Source: Pseudorhodoplanes sp.
GTDB lineage: Bacteria; Pseudomonadota; Alphaproteobacteria; Rhizobiales; Xanthobacteraceae
Direction: 5' to 3'
Length of the DNA: 64,000 nucleotides
Assembly: GCA_022843165.1 (NCBI GenBank)
Contig: JALHOD010000008.1
Location: 62,001 to 126,000 of the forward strand
Under the pieces are notes generated by a model that saw nothing but the letters and a program-made list of their open reading frames with translations, searched no databases and was not told the DNA's origin. Position 1 is the stretch's first letter. Each line of letters starts with the position of its first letter. This document shows, piece by piece, positions 54,961 through 63,927 of this stretch. A program made the translations under genes and the position numbers.

Positions 54961-55284
54961 ATGCTCTATGAGATGAGAGTTTATGAGGCGGCCGAGGGAC
55001 GCGCCGATGCCATGCGGCGACGGTTCGAAACCGAGGTTGTGCCGCGCTTGCCCTGTCACGGCATCGAGTTGCTGGGAGTCTTCACCAGCGAGGCCGCGCC
55101 AACCCATTTGACCTATCTGACCCGCTTCAAGGACGACGCCGCACGCAAAGAGGCTTGGGCGTCGTTTTCCGCCGACGAGGAATGGCGCGCCATCAAGGCG
55201 GTCTCGGAGAAGGACGGTCCGCTGATCCGCGAGCAGATCGTGAGTGTTCTCACGCCCGCTTTGGCCGGGCTCATTCTCAGTTAG
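54961..55284 (+). CDS. NIPSNAP-family protein
   Basis: 107 residues. The ATG at 54961, four bases after GGGAGG, is preferred over one at 54937. It starts MLYEMRVYEAAEGRADAMRRRF and has the ferredoxin-like alpha-beta pattern of the NIPSNAP/dimeric barrel superfamily, with LTYLTRFKDDAARKEAWASF typical of the second half. Such proteins often accompany degradation operons and may be small monooxygenase-like or binding proteins; the role here is not known. First gene of the molybdenum hydroxylase operon, six bases before the FAD subunit. Confidence 0.85.
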   Translation: MLYEMRVYEAAEGRADAMRRRFETEVVPRLPCHGIELLGVFTSEAAPTHLTYLTRFKDDAARKEAWASFSADEEWRAIKAVSEKDGPLIREQIVSVLTPALAGLILS

Positions 55285-55290
55285 TCGCGC

Positions 55291-56169
55291 ATGAAACCTG
55301 CACCATTCGAGTATGTCAGGCCGGACTCGCTGGAAGAGACATGCGCTCTGCTGGCGGCCGATGACGACGCCCGCATCATAGCCGGCGGACAGACTCTTGT
55401 TCCGATGCTGGCGATGCGTCTGGCACGACCCACGCGCCTCGTGGACATCCTGCGGCTGCGCGAATTGAACGGCATTCGCGAAGACGGCGGAGCCATCGTC
55501 ATTGGCGCGGCGACGCGCCAGGCCGACGCCGAAGGACATTCGCTGGTTGCCGCGCGGCTGCCGCTGCTGGCCAAGGTTCTTCCCTGGGTTGGCCATCCGC
55601 CGACGCGCAATCGCGGCACGGTGGGGGGATCGATCGCGCATGCCGATCCGTCGGCCGAGATTCCGCTGGTATCGGTTACGCTGGGCGCCGAGATCGTGCT
55701 GCGCAGCGAAGCCGGCGTTGAAGCGATGTCAGCCGACGAATTCTTCATCGGGCCGATGGTTACGGCGATTCCGATGGGGGCATGCCTCACCGAGGTGCGG
55801 CTGCCGGTCTGGACAGCCAAGCGTGTGGGCGTCGGTTTCCACGAGATAAGTGCGCGGCGCAGCGATTTCGCTTTCGTTTCGGCGGCCGCCCAGGTGGCGC
55901 TCGATACGGCGGGCACCTGCACGCAATGCGCGATTGGCGTTGGCGGCGCCGGCGATCGGCCGGTCCGCTTTGACGGAGCATCGGCGGCGCTCGTAGGAAC
56001 CAAATTATCCAACAAGGATATTGAAGATGCCGTCAATATGGATATCGGCCAGCTCGAGACCATGAGCGATCTGCATGCGTCGGCGGACTATCGCAGGCGC
56101 GTGGCCGCCGTGCTGGCCTGTCGCGCCGTCGGCGATGCGCGCGATTCCGCACTGGGATTGTCGTCATGA
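55291..56169 (+). CDS. Molybdenum hydroxylase FAD-binding medium subunit
   Basis: 292 residues, the length of CoxM/CutM/XdhB-type subunits. FAD-binding motifs are IIAGGQTLVPMLAMRLARP and TRNRGTVGGSIAHADPSAEIP. The C-terminal CO-dehydrogenase flavoprotein-like domain follows (~180-292). Passes electrons from the iron-sulfur subunit to an acceptor. Overlaps the small-subunit gene by four bases (ATGA). Confidence 0.92.
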   Translation: MKPAPFEYVRPDSLEETCALLAADDDARIIAGGQTLVPMLAMRLARPTRLVDILRLRELNGIREDGGAIVIGAATRQADAEGHSLVAARLPLLAKVLPWVGHPPTRNRGTVGGSIAHADPSAEIPLVSVTLGAEIVLRSEAGVEAMSADEFFIGPMVTAIPMGACLTEVRLPVWTAKRVGVGFHEISARRSDFAFVSAAAQVALDTAGTCTQCAIGVGGAGDRPVRFDGASAALVGTKLSNKDIEDAVNMDIGQLETMSDLHASADYRRRVAAVLACRAVGDARDSALGLSS

Positions 56170-56663
56170 AAGTCGAACTCACGGTGAATGGCGAGTCGCG
56201 CTTGACCGAGGTTGAGCCGCGCAAGTCGTTGCTCGACTGCCTGCGCGATAATTTCAACCTCAATGGCGCGCATGCCGGCTGCGAGCATGGCGTCTGCGGC
56301 GCATGTACGGTTCTTGTCGATGGGCAGCCGGTACGCTCCTGCCTGATGTTCGCGGTGCAGGCCGATGGCTATGCCATCACGACAATCGAGGGCCTTACGC
56401 CTGCACCAGGTGAACTCAGCGTCATTCAGGATGCATTCTGTGAAACGCATGGCATGCAATGCGGCTATTGCACGCCCGCGATGGTGCTGACGGCGCATGC
56501 GCTGCTGCAGCGCAACGCCGCACCGACACGCGAAGAAATCGTCGAATCGATCTCCGGCAATATCTGCCGTTGCACCGGCTATGGGCAGATTGTGGAAGCT
56601 ATAGCGCTGGCAGCTGACCGGCTCTCGCGCGCGAATGCGCCACAGGGCGGAGCGGTCCGATGA
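56166..56663 (+). CDS. Molybdenum hydroxylase 2Fe-2S small subunit
   Basis: 165 residues. The plant-type cluster cysteines are in HAGCEHGVCGACTVLVDGQP with a fourth in VRSC. The second cluster has MQCGYCTPAM and NICRCTGYGQIV. All eight expected cysteines are present. Overlaps both neighbours by four bases, so the FAD, Fe-S and Mo subunits are translated together. Confidence 0.94.
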   Translation: MKVELTVNGESRLTEVEPRKSLLDCLRDNFNLNGAHAGCEHGVCGACTVLVDGQPVRSCLMFAVQADGYAITTIEGLTPAPGELSVIQDAFCETHGMQCGYCTPAMVLTAHALLQRNAAPTREEIVESISGNICRCTGYGQIVEAIALAADRLSRANAPQGGAVR

Positions 56664-59065
56664 GCGCCATTGCCAAACTCCGCTACGTCTCGACACCGCG
56701 CCGGGTGCGGGAAGACCGCCGCTTTGTGGCCGGCCATGGCCGCTATGTCGCGGATATCAAGGCCGAAGGCACGCTGCACGTCGCGCTGGTAGCCTCGCCG
56801 CACGCTGCTGCGCGCATCGTGTCGATCGACGCCAGCGCCGCGCTCGCCATGCCTGGCGTTCACCATGTGCTGACGGGCGAGGAACTGGCCGCCGGCACCG
56901 ATCCGCTCATGAACGGGCTGGATACGCCGGAGGTGCGCCGCTATCCGCTCGCGGTCGGGCAGGCGCGTTACGCCGGGGAATGGGTCGCGGCTGTAGTCGC
57001 CGACAGCCGCGCGCTGGCCGAGGATGCCGCCGAACGCGTGCGCATATCCTATGAAGTGTTGCCTTATGTCCTCGATGCGGAGCGTGCGCTCGAACCCGAC
57101 AGCACGCCGGTGCATCCCGGCCATGGATCGAACGTACTCCTCGACCGTACCTTCGTCTGGGGGGAGGTCGACAAGCATTTCGCGGAATCTCCGTACGAAC
57201 TGAGTTTTCGCGTGATCTGGGGCCGCAGTTCAACGGTGCCGATCGAGACCTTCGGGGTGCTGGCGTCATGGGATCCCTGGCGCAACATGCTGGAGGTCTG
57301 GGCCTCGATCCAGATGCCGAAATATTCCGACCAGATCGCCCGCGCCGTGCGCCTGCCGGCCAATGCCGTGCGCGTGCATCAGGATGTGGACGTCGGCGGC
57401 AGCTATGGCGTCAAGCGCGGCATCAAGCAGACGGTGATCGTGGCTTATCTGTCGCGGAGACTGGGGCGGCCGGTGCGGCTGATCGAGGATCGTCTGGAAA
57501 ACATGCGCGCCGGCGATGCCCACGGCCCCGATCGCATTTTCGATGTGTCGGTGGCATTCAATGCCGAGGGCATCATCAGGTCGATGAAAATGCGGGCGCT
57601 GGACAATGTCGGCGCCTATGCCGGCCGTTCGCCGTTCCAGCTCGGCAAGCCGGTCGGCGCCATCGTCGGTCCCTATCAGATCCAGAGTGTGCAGTACCGC
57701 GCGGTGTCGGTGACCACCAACAAGGCGGCTCAAGAGGCGGTGCGCGGATTCGGCCAGGCGCCGACGAACTATGCGATCGAGACCGCCATCGACAAAGTGG
57801 CCGAAAAGTTGGGTCTTGATCGCATCGAGATGCGGCGGCGCAATTTCATCCGCAAGGAGCAGTTTCCGTATCTGATTCCGAGCGGCAGCACTTATGACAG
57901 CGGCGATTACCACACGGTGGTCGCCAAGGTACTCGATCATGTGCAATGGCCGGCGCTCGAACAGGAGCGCGATCGCCTGCGTGCCAAAGGGCTGCTGGCC
58001 GGGATCGGCATCGCCGCCTGTCTGGAGCCGAGCGGCGGCAATTCCTCGTTCGAGCCTTTGCTCAATCCAAAGAACACCACAACGACCTGGATGGATTCCT
58101 GCCGGATCAATGTCGATCTGCTCGGCGATATCACGGTCACGATTCACACCACATCCTCGGGGCAGGGCCACGAAACCTTGGCGGCGACGGTGGTCGGTGA
58201 GGTGCTGGAGATCGACCCCGACAAGATTCGGATCATGCGGCCGGATTCCCTGACCAGCCTGCCGAGCAATTCGCCGGTCGGCAGCCGCATGGCGATCATG
58301 CTGGGCGGCGCCGCTTTTCATGCCGCGCACAAGCTCAAGCGCAAGCTGCTGCGTATCGCGGGCCACCAGTTTGGGCTTGCTGGCGATCAGCTTGTCTATG
58401 CCGGCGGCGGGATTGCTGCCCGTGACGGCAAGCGCAAGCTGTCATGGATGGATCTGGTGCTGATCGCGCACCGGCATATTCATATGATGCCGCCAGATAC
58501 CGAGCCCGGACTGGAGGCGAGCCACATCTATCAGGTGCCGACCGGCGGCATATTGCCGACGCCGGACGGTCGCGTTCAGATGTATCCCTGCCATTCCTTC
58601 GAGTTTCACGTCATCCTGGTCGCCATCGATCCCGATCTCGGCAAGCCGGAAATTCGCCGTTATGTGATCGGCCACGACTGCGGAACGGTGATCAATCCTC
58701 ACATCGTCAAAGGCATGACCCTCGGCGGAATCGCGCATGGAATCGGTGCGGCGTTGCTGGAGGAATTCGTCTACGACGAGCAGGGGCAGATGATCACGCA
58801 AAGCTTCATGGATTATCTGCTGCCGTCCTCGCATGAGGTGCCAAAAGTCGAGATCGTGCATCACTGCACGCCGTCTCCATTCACCGTTCTTGGTCAGAAG
58901 GGATCCGGCGAGTCCGGTTATCTCGGCGCGCCGGCGGCCATCTCCGGCGCCATCAACGACGCGATCCGTCCGCTCGGCATTTCGGTCGGCAAACTTCCGA
59001 TCCGCATTTCCGCCCTCAGCGACGCCGTTGCCGCGGCGCGCGCCAAATCATCAGTCACATCGTGA
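56660..59065 (+). CDS. Molybdenum hydroxylase molybdopterin large subunit
   Basis: 801 residues, full length. The N terminus has the usual VREDRRFVAGHGRYVADI. Cofactor-contact segments include QEAVRGFGQAPTNYAIE, TTSSGQGHETLAATVVGEVL and, near the C terminus, GQKGSGESGYLGAPAAISG with the catalytic glutamate in GSGES. The loop AYRCSFR of CO dehydrogenase is missing (the equivalent stretch reads EAVRGFG), so this is a hydroxylase of an organic substrate, likely an aromatic or N-heterocyclic ring carbon. Substrate not deducible. Confidence 0.92.
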   Translation: MSAIAKLRYVSTPRRVREDRRFVAGHGRYVADIKAEGTLHVALVASPHAAARIVSIDASAALAMPGVHHVLTGEELAAGTDPLMNGLDTPEVRRYPLAVGQARYAGEWVAAVVADSRALAEDAAERVRISYEVLPYVLDAERALEPDSTPVHPGHGSNVLLDRTFVWGEVDKHFAESPYELSFRVIWGRSSTVPIETFGVLASWDPWRNMLEVWASIQMPKYSDQIARAVRLPANAVRVHQDVDVGGSYGVKRGIKQTVIVAYLSRRLGRPVRLIEDRLENMRAGDAHGPDRIFDVSVAFNAEGIIRSMKMRALDNVGAYAGRSPFQLGKPVGAIVGPYQIQSVQYRAVSVTTNKAAQEAVRGFGQAPTNYAIETAIDKVAEKLGLDRIEMRRRNFIRKEQFPYLIPSGSTYDSGDYHTVVAKVLDHVQWPALEQERDRLRAKGLLAGIGIAACLEPSGGNSSFEPLLNPKNTTTTWMDSCRINVDLLGDITVTIHTTSSGQGHETLAATVVGEVLEIDPDKIRIMRPDSLTSLPSNSPVGSRMAIMLGGAAFHAAHKLKRKLLRIAGHQFGLAGDQLVYAGGGIAARDGKRKLSWMDLVLIAHRHIHMMPPDTEPGLEASHIYQVPTGGILPTPDGRVQMYPCHSFEFHVILVAIDPDLGKPEIRRYVIGHDCGTVINPHIVKGMTLGGIAHGIGAALLEEFVYDEQGQMITQSFMDYLLPSSHEVPKVEIVHHCTPSPFTVLGQKGSGESGYLGAPAAISGAINDAIRPLGISVGKLPIRISALSDAVAAARAKSSVTS

Positions 59066-59072
59066 GACCGCT

Positions 59073-60050
59073 ATGATCATCGACTGTCACGGCCACCTCG
59101 TTCCACCGACATTGATCGACGCGATCCGCGCCAACGCAGGAAAGTTCCCATCGATCCGTACGATTGAAGAGGGAGGAAGCCTGGGCTTGTCCTTTGCTGG
59201 CGGCAAGGCGACCCGTCCGGTCTCAAAACCTCTGATGGATATTGTTGCGCGCACCAAATGGATGGCTGAGCAGAAGATCGACAAACAGGTGGTCGGTGCA
59301 TGGCTCGACATGTTCGGTTATGAAATTCCGGCCGACGAAGGGGCGCGCTGGTCGCAACTCATCAACGAGCATCTGCTCTCGGCGGCAAAAGCCGATCCAC
59401 GTTTCGTTCCGCTTGCGACCGTTCCCTTGCAGGATGGAACGACGGCGTCGAGTGTCTTGAAGGATGCGCATGCGGCCGGCTTTCGCGGCGCGATGATCGG
59501 TACGCAGCCCAAGGGCGTCGGTGGCGTGCTCGACGATCCGTCGCTGGAGCCGTTCTGGAAAGCGGCAAATGAACTTGGCAGCGCGATCTTCATTCATCCG
59601 GTTTTCGAAAGTGGCGACAACCGCGTCCATGACTACGGCATGGCCAACGCTGTGGGCCGCATCACCGACACGTTGATCGCGGTCAGTCGCTTGATCTATG
59701 CCGGGCACGTGACGCGCTATCGCAATGCTAAAATCATCGTCGGGATTGGCGGGGCGGCGTTGCCCTTCGTGCTCGGCCGGTTGCGCCGGAATTACACCAT
59801 GGACAAGGATAAGCTCGGCGATCCGGACGCTGCCTTGCGGGCGCTCTATTACGATACGCTGGTACACGACTATCGTGCCCTGAAATTTTTGGCGGAGATC
59901 GTCGGCGCCGACCGGCTGATGATGGGATCGGACATGCCGTTTCCGATCGGCGATCTCGAACCCCAGAACATTGTGACGCAGGCTGGCTTCAGCGCCGCCG
60001 AGCGCAGCGCGATCAATGGCGGACTCGCGCAACGCCTGTTCGACTGCTGA
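59073..60050 (+). CDS. ACMSD-like metal-dependent amidohydrolase/decarboxylase
   Basis: 325 residues from the ATG at 59073; a longer frame starts inside the large-subunit gene and is rejected. The metal site begins at DCHGHLVPP (HxH), a further histidine is in AIFIHPVFE, and the late aspartate is in MMGSDMPFPIGD. This is the amidohydrolase_2 family, whose members decarboxylate aminocarboxymuconate semialdehyde, resorcylate, carboxyvanillate and similar compounds. Placed seven bases after the Mo subunit, it probably decarboxylates the hydroxylated product, or hydrolyses the ring-opened one. Confidence 0.88.
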   Translation: MIIDCHGHLVPPTLIDAIRANAGKFPSIRTIEEGGSLGLSFAGGKATRPVSKPLMDIVARTKWMAEQKIDKQVVGAWLDMFGYEIPADEGARWSQLINEHLLSAAKADPRFVPLATVPLQDGTTASSVLKDAHAAGFRGAMIGTQPKGVGGVLDDPSLEPFWKAANELGSAIFIHPVFESGDNRVHDYGMANAVGRITDTLIAVSRLIYAGHVTRYRNAKIIVGIGGAALPFVLGRLRRNYTMDKDKLGDPDAALRALYYDTLVHDYRALKFLAEIVGADRLMMGSDMPFPIGDLEPQNIVTQAGFSAAERSAINGGLAQRLFDC

Positions 60051-60068
60051 GCGGGCGGAGAGAAGCCA

Positions 60069-60542
60069 ATGAAGCTGGAAATATCAGGATCCGAAGTCAT
60101 CGCGGCGCCGGTCGAGGTGTTGTGGGCGAGCCTCAACGATCCGGCCGTGCTCACCCGCTGCATTCCTGGCTGCAAGCGCATGACCGAAACCGGGCCGGAC
60201 GCCTATATGGTCGAAATGCAGTTGCGCGTCGCAGCGGTAGGCGGATCGTTCGAGGGTGAAATCGCGCTCACCGACAAGGAGCCGCCGCGGCGCTGCCGGA
60301 TCAGCGTGTCCGGATCCGGTTCGCTCGGGCATGGAAATGGCGAGGCGCATTTCGAGATATCCGCGCAGGACGACGGACATTCTCTGCTGAGCTATTCGGG
60401 CACCGGCGAGATCGGCGGGCTCGTGGCCGGCGTTGGCCAGCGCATCCTGAGCAGCGTGTCAAAGCATCTGATCGGGCGGTTTTTCACAGCGCTACGCCAG
60501 CAATTCGAACCGGCGGCGCAGGCCGCCGGAGCACAAAGATGA
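60069..60542 (+). CDS. CoxG-family (SRPBCC) accessory protein
   Basis: 157 residues. The start MKLEISGSEVIAAPVEVLWASLNDPAVLTRCIPGCKRM is diagnostic of the CO dehydrogenase subunit G family, followed by the helix-grip fold and GTGEIGGLVAGVGQRILSSV at the end. CoxG-type proteins recruit or help mature molybdenum hydroxylases at the membrane. Its presence supports the operon being a functional Mo hydroxylase unit. Confidence 0.9.
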   Translation: MKLEISGSEVIAAPVEVLWASLNDPAVLTRCIPGCKRMTETGPDAYMVEMQLRVAAVGGSFEGEIALTDKEPPRRCRISVSGSGSLGHGNGEAHFEISAQDDGHSLLSYSGTGEIGGLVAGVGQRILSSVSKHLIGRFFTALRQQFEPAAQAAGAQR

Positions 60543-60643
60543 CCGCCTTGCCGGCAGGCGGGAGGACGATTCACGACCGTCCAGGCCGCGGATCGGAAAG
60601 ATGACCGGACTTGCATTGGTAAGAAAATAGTTGGGAGGAGATT

Positions 60644-61621
60644 ATGAGCAGATTGAAATCGATCGGGTTGGCCGCACTGGTTTCGGGGTTCATTGCCACC
60701 ACCGGTGCGTCGGCGCAGAATTTGGAGAAGGTCTCGATTGTTGTGTTCGGACCTCCGTCGCTCGGCGCTTTTCTGCCGCCAGTGATAAAAAGCCAGAAAT
60801 TCGACGAGAAGCACGGTCTCTCGATCGAGTTCGTGGAACGTCCGCCGGATGCCTACACCACGCAGTTCAATTCGGGTGAATTCCAGGTCGGCGGTAGTGC
60901 CGCGCTTCTCACGGTGGGGCTCGCCGAAGAGCGCGGCGTCAAGGTGACCTATCTTTTCAACCTGTTCGATTTCTGGGGAGCCGTGGTCACGTCGCGCCCG
61001 GAGGTCAAGGAACTCAAAGATCTTGAAGGCAAGGGCCTTGTCGCGGCGCGTGGCACGACCAACTTCGTCATGTTTGACTGGTTCGCGCGTCAGCAGGGGC
61101 TCGATGTTCCGAAGCTGTCAGTGGTGAACACGGCGACGCCGGGTCTTGTCGGCTATGCCTTGGCAGACCGCGCGGTCGCGGTGCAGTTGTGGGAACCTGC
61201 CTACACAATTCTCACGACGAAAAAACCCGATATCCGGGCGCTCGATCTCAAGATTGCAGACAGCTGGAAGAAGTTTGCCGGCAGTCCCAATATTCCTTAT
61301 CTCGGCGTTGCCGCGCATGTCGACTGGGCCAGCAAGAATGGCCATCTGATCCCGAAAATGTTCGCAGCCTATAAGGACGCGGCCGCATGGGTCACTGCCA
61401 ATCCGGACGCGGCGTCGAAACTGATCAGCCCGAAGGGGACGCCCGAAGATCAGAAGGCGATTTCCGATCTGATCAAGGCGAATGATCGTCTCGGCATGAA
61501 CGTGGTCTGGGCTTCGCAGGTGCGCAAGGAGATCAATTCGGTCTATCAGGCCGGAAAGTCGATCGGCTTCCTTAAGGCTGACCCCAGCGCTGCAACGATC
61601 TACGCGGGGCCGACGAAATGA
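60644..61621 (+). CDS. TauA/SsuA-type ABC substrate-binding protein
   Basis: 325 residues with GGGAGGAG ahead of the ATG. Signal peptide ends near ATTGASAQN. The NMT1/OpuAC-like fold (SsuA/TauA/NitT group) shows YTTQFNSGEFQVGGSAALLTVG and LVAARGTTNFVMFDWFAR. These importers carry sulfonates, nitrate, pyrimidine precursors or aromatic acids. 101 bases separate it from coxG-like, so it may have its own start signals. It overlaps the permease gene by four bases. Confidence 0.9.
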   Translation: MSRLKSIGLAALVSGFIATTGASAQNLEKVSIVVFGPPSLGAFLPPVIKSQKFDEKHGLSIEFVERPPDAYTTQFNSGEFQVGGSAALLTVGLAEERGVKVTYLFNLFDFWGAVVTSRPEVKELKDLEGKGLVAARGTTNFVMFDWFARQQGLDVPKLSVVNTATPGLVGYALADRAVAVQLWEPAYTILTTKKPDIRALDLKIADSWKKFAGSPNIPYLGVAAHVDWASKNGHLIPKMFAAYKDAAAWVTANPDAASKLISPKGTPEDQKAISDLIKANDRLGMNVVWASQVRKEINSVYQAGKSIGFLKADPSAATIYAGPTK

Positions 61622-62424
61622 CTCAGCAGACGCTACAATCTAACTGGACCAGCATAGTGATGCCGGTTTTGACGCGCATCGCCGTTCTCGCGGCACCCTT
61701 CGTGCTGCTGGCGGTGGCGTGGCAGATCGCGGCTTCGATGTTTCCGAGTTATCTGTTTCCCTCGCTCATCGATGTATTTCTGCGGTTCTTCAAGATTGTG
61801 GCGTCCTGGGACCAGTTCGTCCAGGTTCTGGCGACGGTCGGCCGTATCATGGCCGGCCTCGCCGGAGCTTTCGTGATCGGCGGCGCGATGGCGATCGTCA
61901 TGGCGCGCTCGCGCGCCACCGACAATTTCCTGTCGCCGATCCTGACTTTCTTCCAGGGTATCCCGGCCTTGTCTTGGGTGGTGTTTGCGATCATCTGGTT
62001 CCACGGAATCGAATTCCGCATTCTGTTCATCATGATCATGACGACGCTGCCGGCCTTCACGTTCCAGATTCTGGGCGCCTTGCGGGCGGTGCCGAAGGAT
62101 CTGTTTGAGATGGTGCTGTCGTTCCGTCCGACCAAGGCGCAGATGTTCCGCACGATGATCTGGCCGTCGGTGTTTCCCGAAATCGTGACCGCGTGGAAGG
62201 TGAATCTCGGCAATGCCGCGCGTGTCGTGGTGGTGGCGGAACTGGTCGGAGCGACCGGCGGCGTTGGCTATGAATTGCTGCAACAACAGCAGCTGTTCGA
62301 TATGGCGGGTGCGTTGGCCTGGACGCTGCAACTGGTGATGTTCGTCATCATCGTTCAGCAGATATTGACATGGATCGAAGTTGTTGCATTTCGCTATCGT
62401 GCCATTTCGGAGCGTTCGTTATGA
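61618..62424 (+). CDS. TauC/SsuC-type ABC transporter permease
   Basis: 268 residues with six membrane helices. The EAA-loop region reads FEMVLSFRPTKAQMFRTMIWPSVFPEIVTAWKVNLGNAARVVVVAE. N-terminal motif VLLAVAWQIAASMFPSYLFPS is typical. Overlaps the neighbouring genes by four bases on each side (ATGA), so the three transporter genes are co-translated. Confidence 0.92.
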   Translation: MTQQTLQSNWTSIVMPVLTRIAVLAAPFVLLAVAWQIAASMFPSYLFPSLIDVFLRFFKIVASWDQFVQVLATVGRIMAGLAGAFVIGGAMAIVMARSRATDNFLSPILTFFQGIPALSWVVFAIIWFHGIEFRILFIMIMTTLPAFTFQILGALRAVPKDLFEMVLSFRPTKAQMFRTMIWPSVFPEIVTAWKVNLGNAARVVVVAELVGATGGVGYELLQQQQLFDMAGALAWTLQLVMFVIIVQQILTWIEVVAFRYRAISERSL

Positions 62425-63218
62425 GCAATGCCGTGTCCTCACTGGCCGTTCCCGCTCCCGGATCGAAGGCGTCCGAGCCGGAAATCCGTTTTGAGCATGT
62501 CACGAAGACTTTCGGGCGTAGCGAAAGTGACCTGTTTCGCGCGGTCGATGACCTCAGCCTGGATGTCTATCCCGGACAAATAGTGGCCTTACTCGGCAAA
62601 ACCGGTTGCGGAAAGTCGACCATGTTCAACATGATCGCCGGCCTGCTGGATCCGACCGAAGGCAAGGTGCTGGTCTCCGGCCGCGATCCGTTCCGCAATT
62701 TCGACTGGTATCGCGGCAAGATCGCCATCGTCTTCCAGAATGACCGGCTGTTGCCGTGGCGGACGGCCATCGAGAATGTGGAACTGGGTCTGGAAATGCT
62801 CAATGTTCCGGGCGCGCAGCGGCGGGAGACCGCCCAGCGCTGGTTGTCCCGCCTGGGGCTCGGCGGCCACGAAAACGATTATCCGCACGCCTTGTCCGGC
62901 GGCATGCGGCAGCGCGTGAGTATCGCGCGCGCCTTCGCCACCAATGCCGGATTGCTGTTATGCGACGAGCCTTTTTCCGCTCTTGACGAAATGACGGCGC
63001 AACGGTTGCGGGAGGAATTCACTAGCCTGGTGCGTGAAAACGGCAAGACGGCGGTGTTCATCACGCATTCGATCAACGAGGCGCTGCAGATCGGCGATCG
63101 CATCGTCGTGCTAAAACGGCCGGCCAAGATCGCCTATGACATCAACCTCACCGCCGACCTTGGGTCGGCGGAAAAAGAGGCGATACGCGAGAAAATTCGC
63201 GACGTTCTGTCGGCGTGA
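62421..63218 (+). CDS. TauB/SsuB-type ABC transporter ATPase
   Basis: 265 residues from the ATG overlapping the permease stop. Walker A LLGKTGCGKSTMFNMI, Q-loop IVFQNDRLLPWRTAIENVELG, signature ALSGGMRQRVSIARAF, Walker B LLLCDEPFSALDEM and H-loop VFITHSINEALQIGD. It energises the importer that ends the operon. Converges on the GntR-FCD gene with 52 bases between them. Confidence 0.93.
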   Translation: MSNAVSSLAVPAPGSKASEPEIRFEHVTKTFGRSESDLFRAVDDLSLDVYPGQIVALLGKTGCGKSTMFNMIAGLLDPTEGKVLVSGRDPFRNFDWYRGKIAIVFQNDRLLPWRTAIENVELGLEMLNVPGAQRRETAQRWLSRLGLGGHENDYPHALSGGMRQRVSIARAFATNAGLLLCDEPFSALDEMTAQRLREEFTSLVRENGKTAVFITHSINEALQIGDRIVVLKRPAKIAYDINLTADLGSAEKEAIREKIRDVLSA

Positions 63219-63270
63219 ATTCCGGAAAGCCGAGATATCTTTCACCATAGGAACCGGTGCGCGCAATGGC

Positions 63271-63927
63271 CTATTTGGTGTCGAACATCGAACGCGCGGC
63301 CGCGCAGGCATTCTCGACATGCTCGACGGCCGCCTTGCGCGCGGCTTTCGCATCGCCGGCCTGAATGGCCAGCAGAATTTTCCTCATTTCGCGGGCGCTG
63401 TGTTTGGCACGACCGGTCTTCGACATGGAGCGGGATCGCAAGAAGGTGATCCGCGCCAGCAGACCCTGCACGATCTCCTGGATGAGGCTGTTCCCGCATC
63501 CGGCTAGCATTTCGTCGTAGAATCGGGACGTCGCATTCAATCGCCCGGCGGCGTCGCCGCTTTTGTCGGCGCCATTGAAGTCGGCAAGCGCCTCACGCAT
63601 ACGTTTGATGTTCTCGGCGGTCGCCCTCTCGGCGAACGCGGCGGCCACCTCGCCCTCCAGCAGGGCGCGGACCTGATAGATTTCCTTTGCCTGTTGCCAT
63701 GACAGGATCGGCACAAGCGGGCCGCGATTCGGCACGATGGCCACGAGTTTCTCGGCCTCGAGGCTGCGTAGCGCCTCGCGTACCGATGGACGGCTCACGC
63801 CCAAGCGCGTGCAGAGATCCGCCTCGATCAGGCGTTCTCCCGGCTGGAAGACGCCGCTCAGAATGGCAGTGCGCAGTTTATCGGCCGCCTGCTGCTGCAC
63901 GGTCATCGGCAAGATCTTGAGGTCCAT
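63271..63927 (-). CDS. GntR-family regulator with FCD effector domain
   Basis: 218 residues. An N-terminal winged helix (~10-75) has GVFQPGERLIEADLCTRLGVSRPSVREALRSLEAEKLV. The all-helical FCD domain (~85-215), which in relatives binds a metal and an organic acid, has EIYQVRALLEGEVAAAFAERAT and a C-terminal HVENACAAA. Likely the local repressor of the molybdenum hydroxylase/transporter operon, released by a pathway acid. The last 73 bases of the window are its upstream region. Confidence 0.9.
   Translation of the reverse strand: MDLKILPMTVQQQAADKLRTAILSGVFQPGERLIEADLCTRLGVSRPSVREALRSLEAEKLVAIVPNRGPLVPILSWQQAKEIYQVRALLEGEVAAAFAERATAENIKRMREALADFNGADKSGDAAGRLNATSRFYDEMLAGCGNSLIQEIVQGLLARITFLRSRSMSKTGRAKHSAREMRKILLAIQAGDAKAARKAAVEHVENACAAARSMFDTK

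Noticed and set aside
56660-59065. Large subunit as aerobic CO dehydrogenase CoxL
   Set aside because: The active-site loop AYRCSFR with its Cu-binding cysteine is missing; only the general hydroxylase motifs are present.
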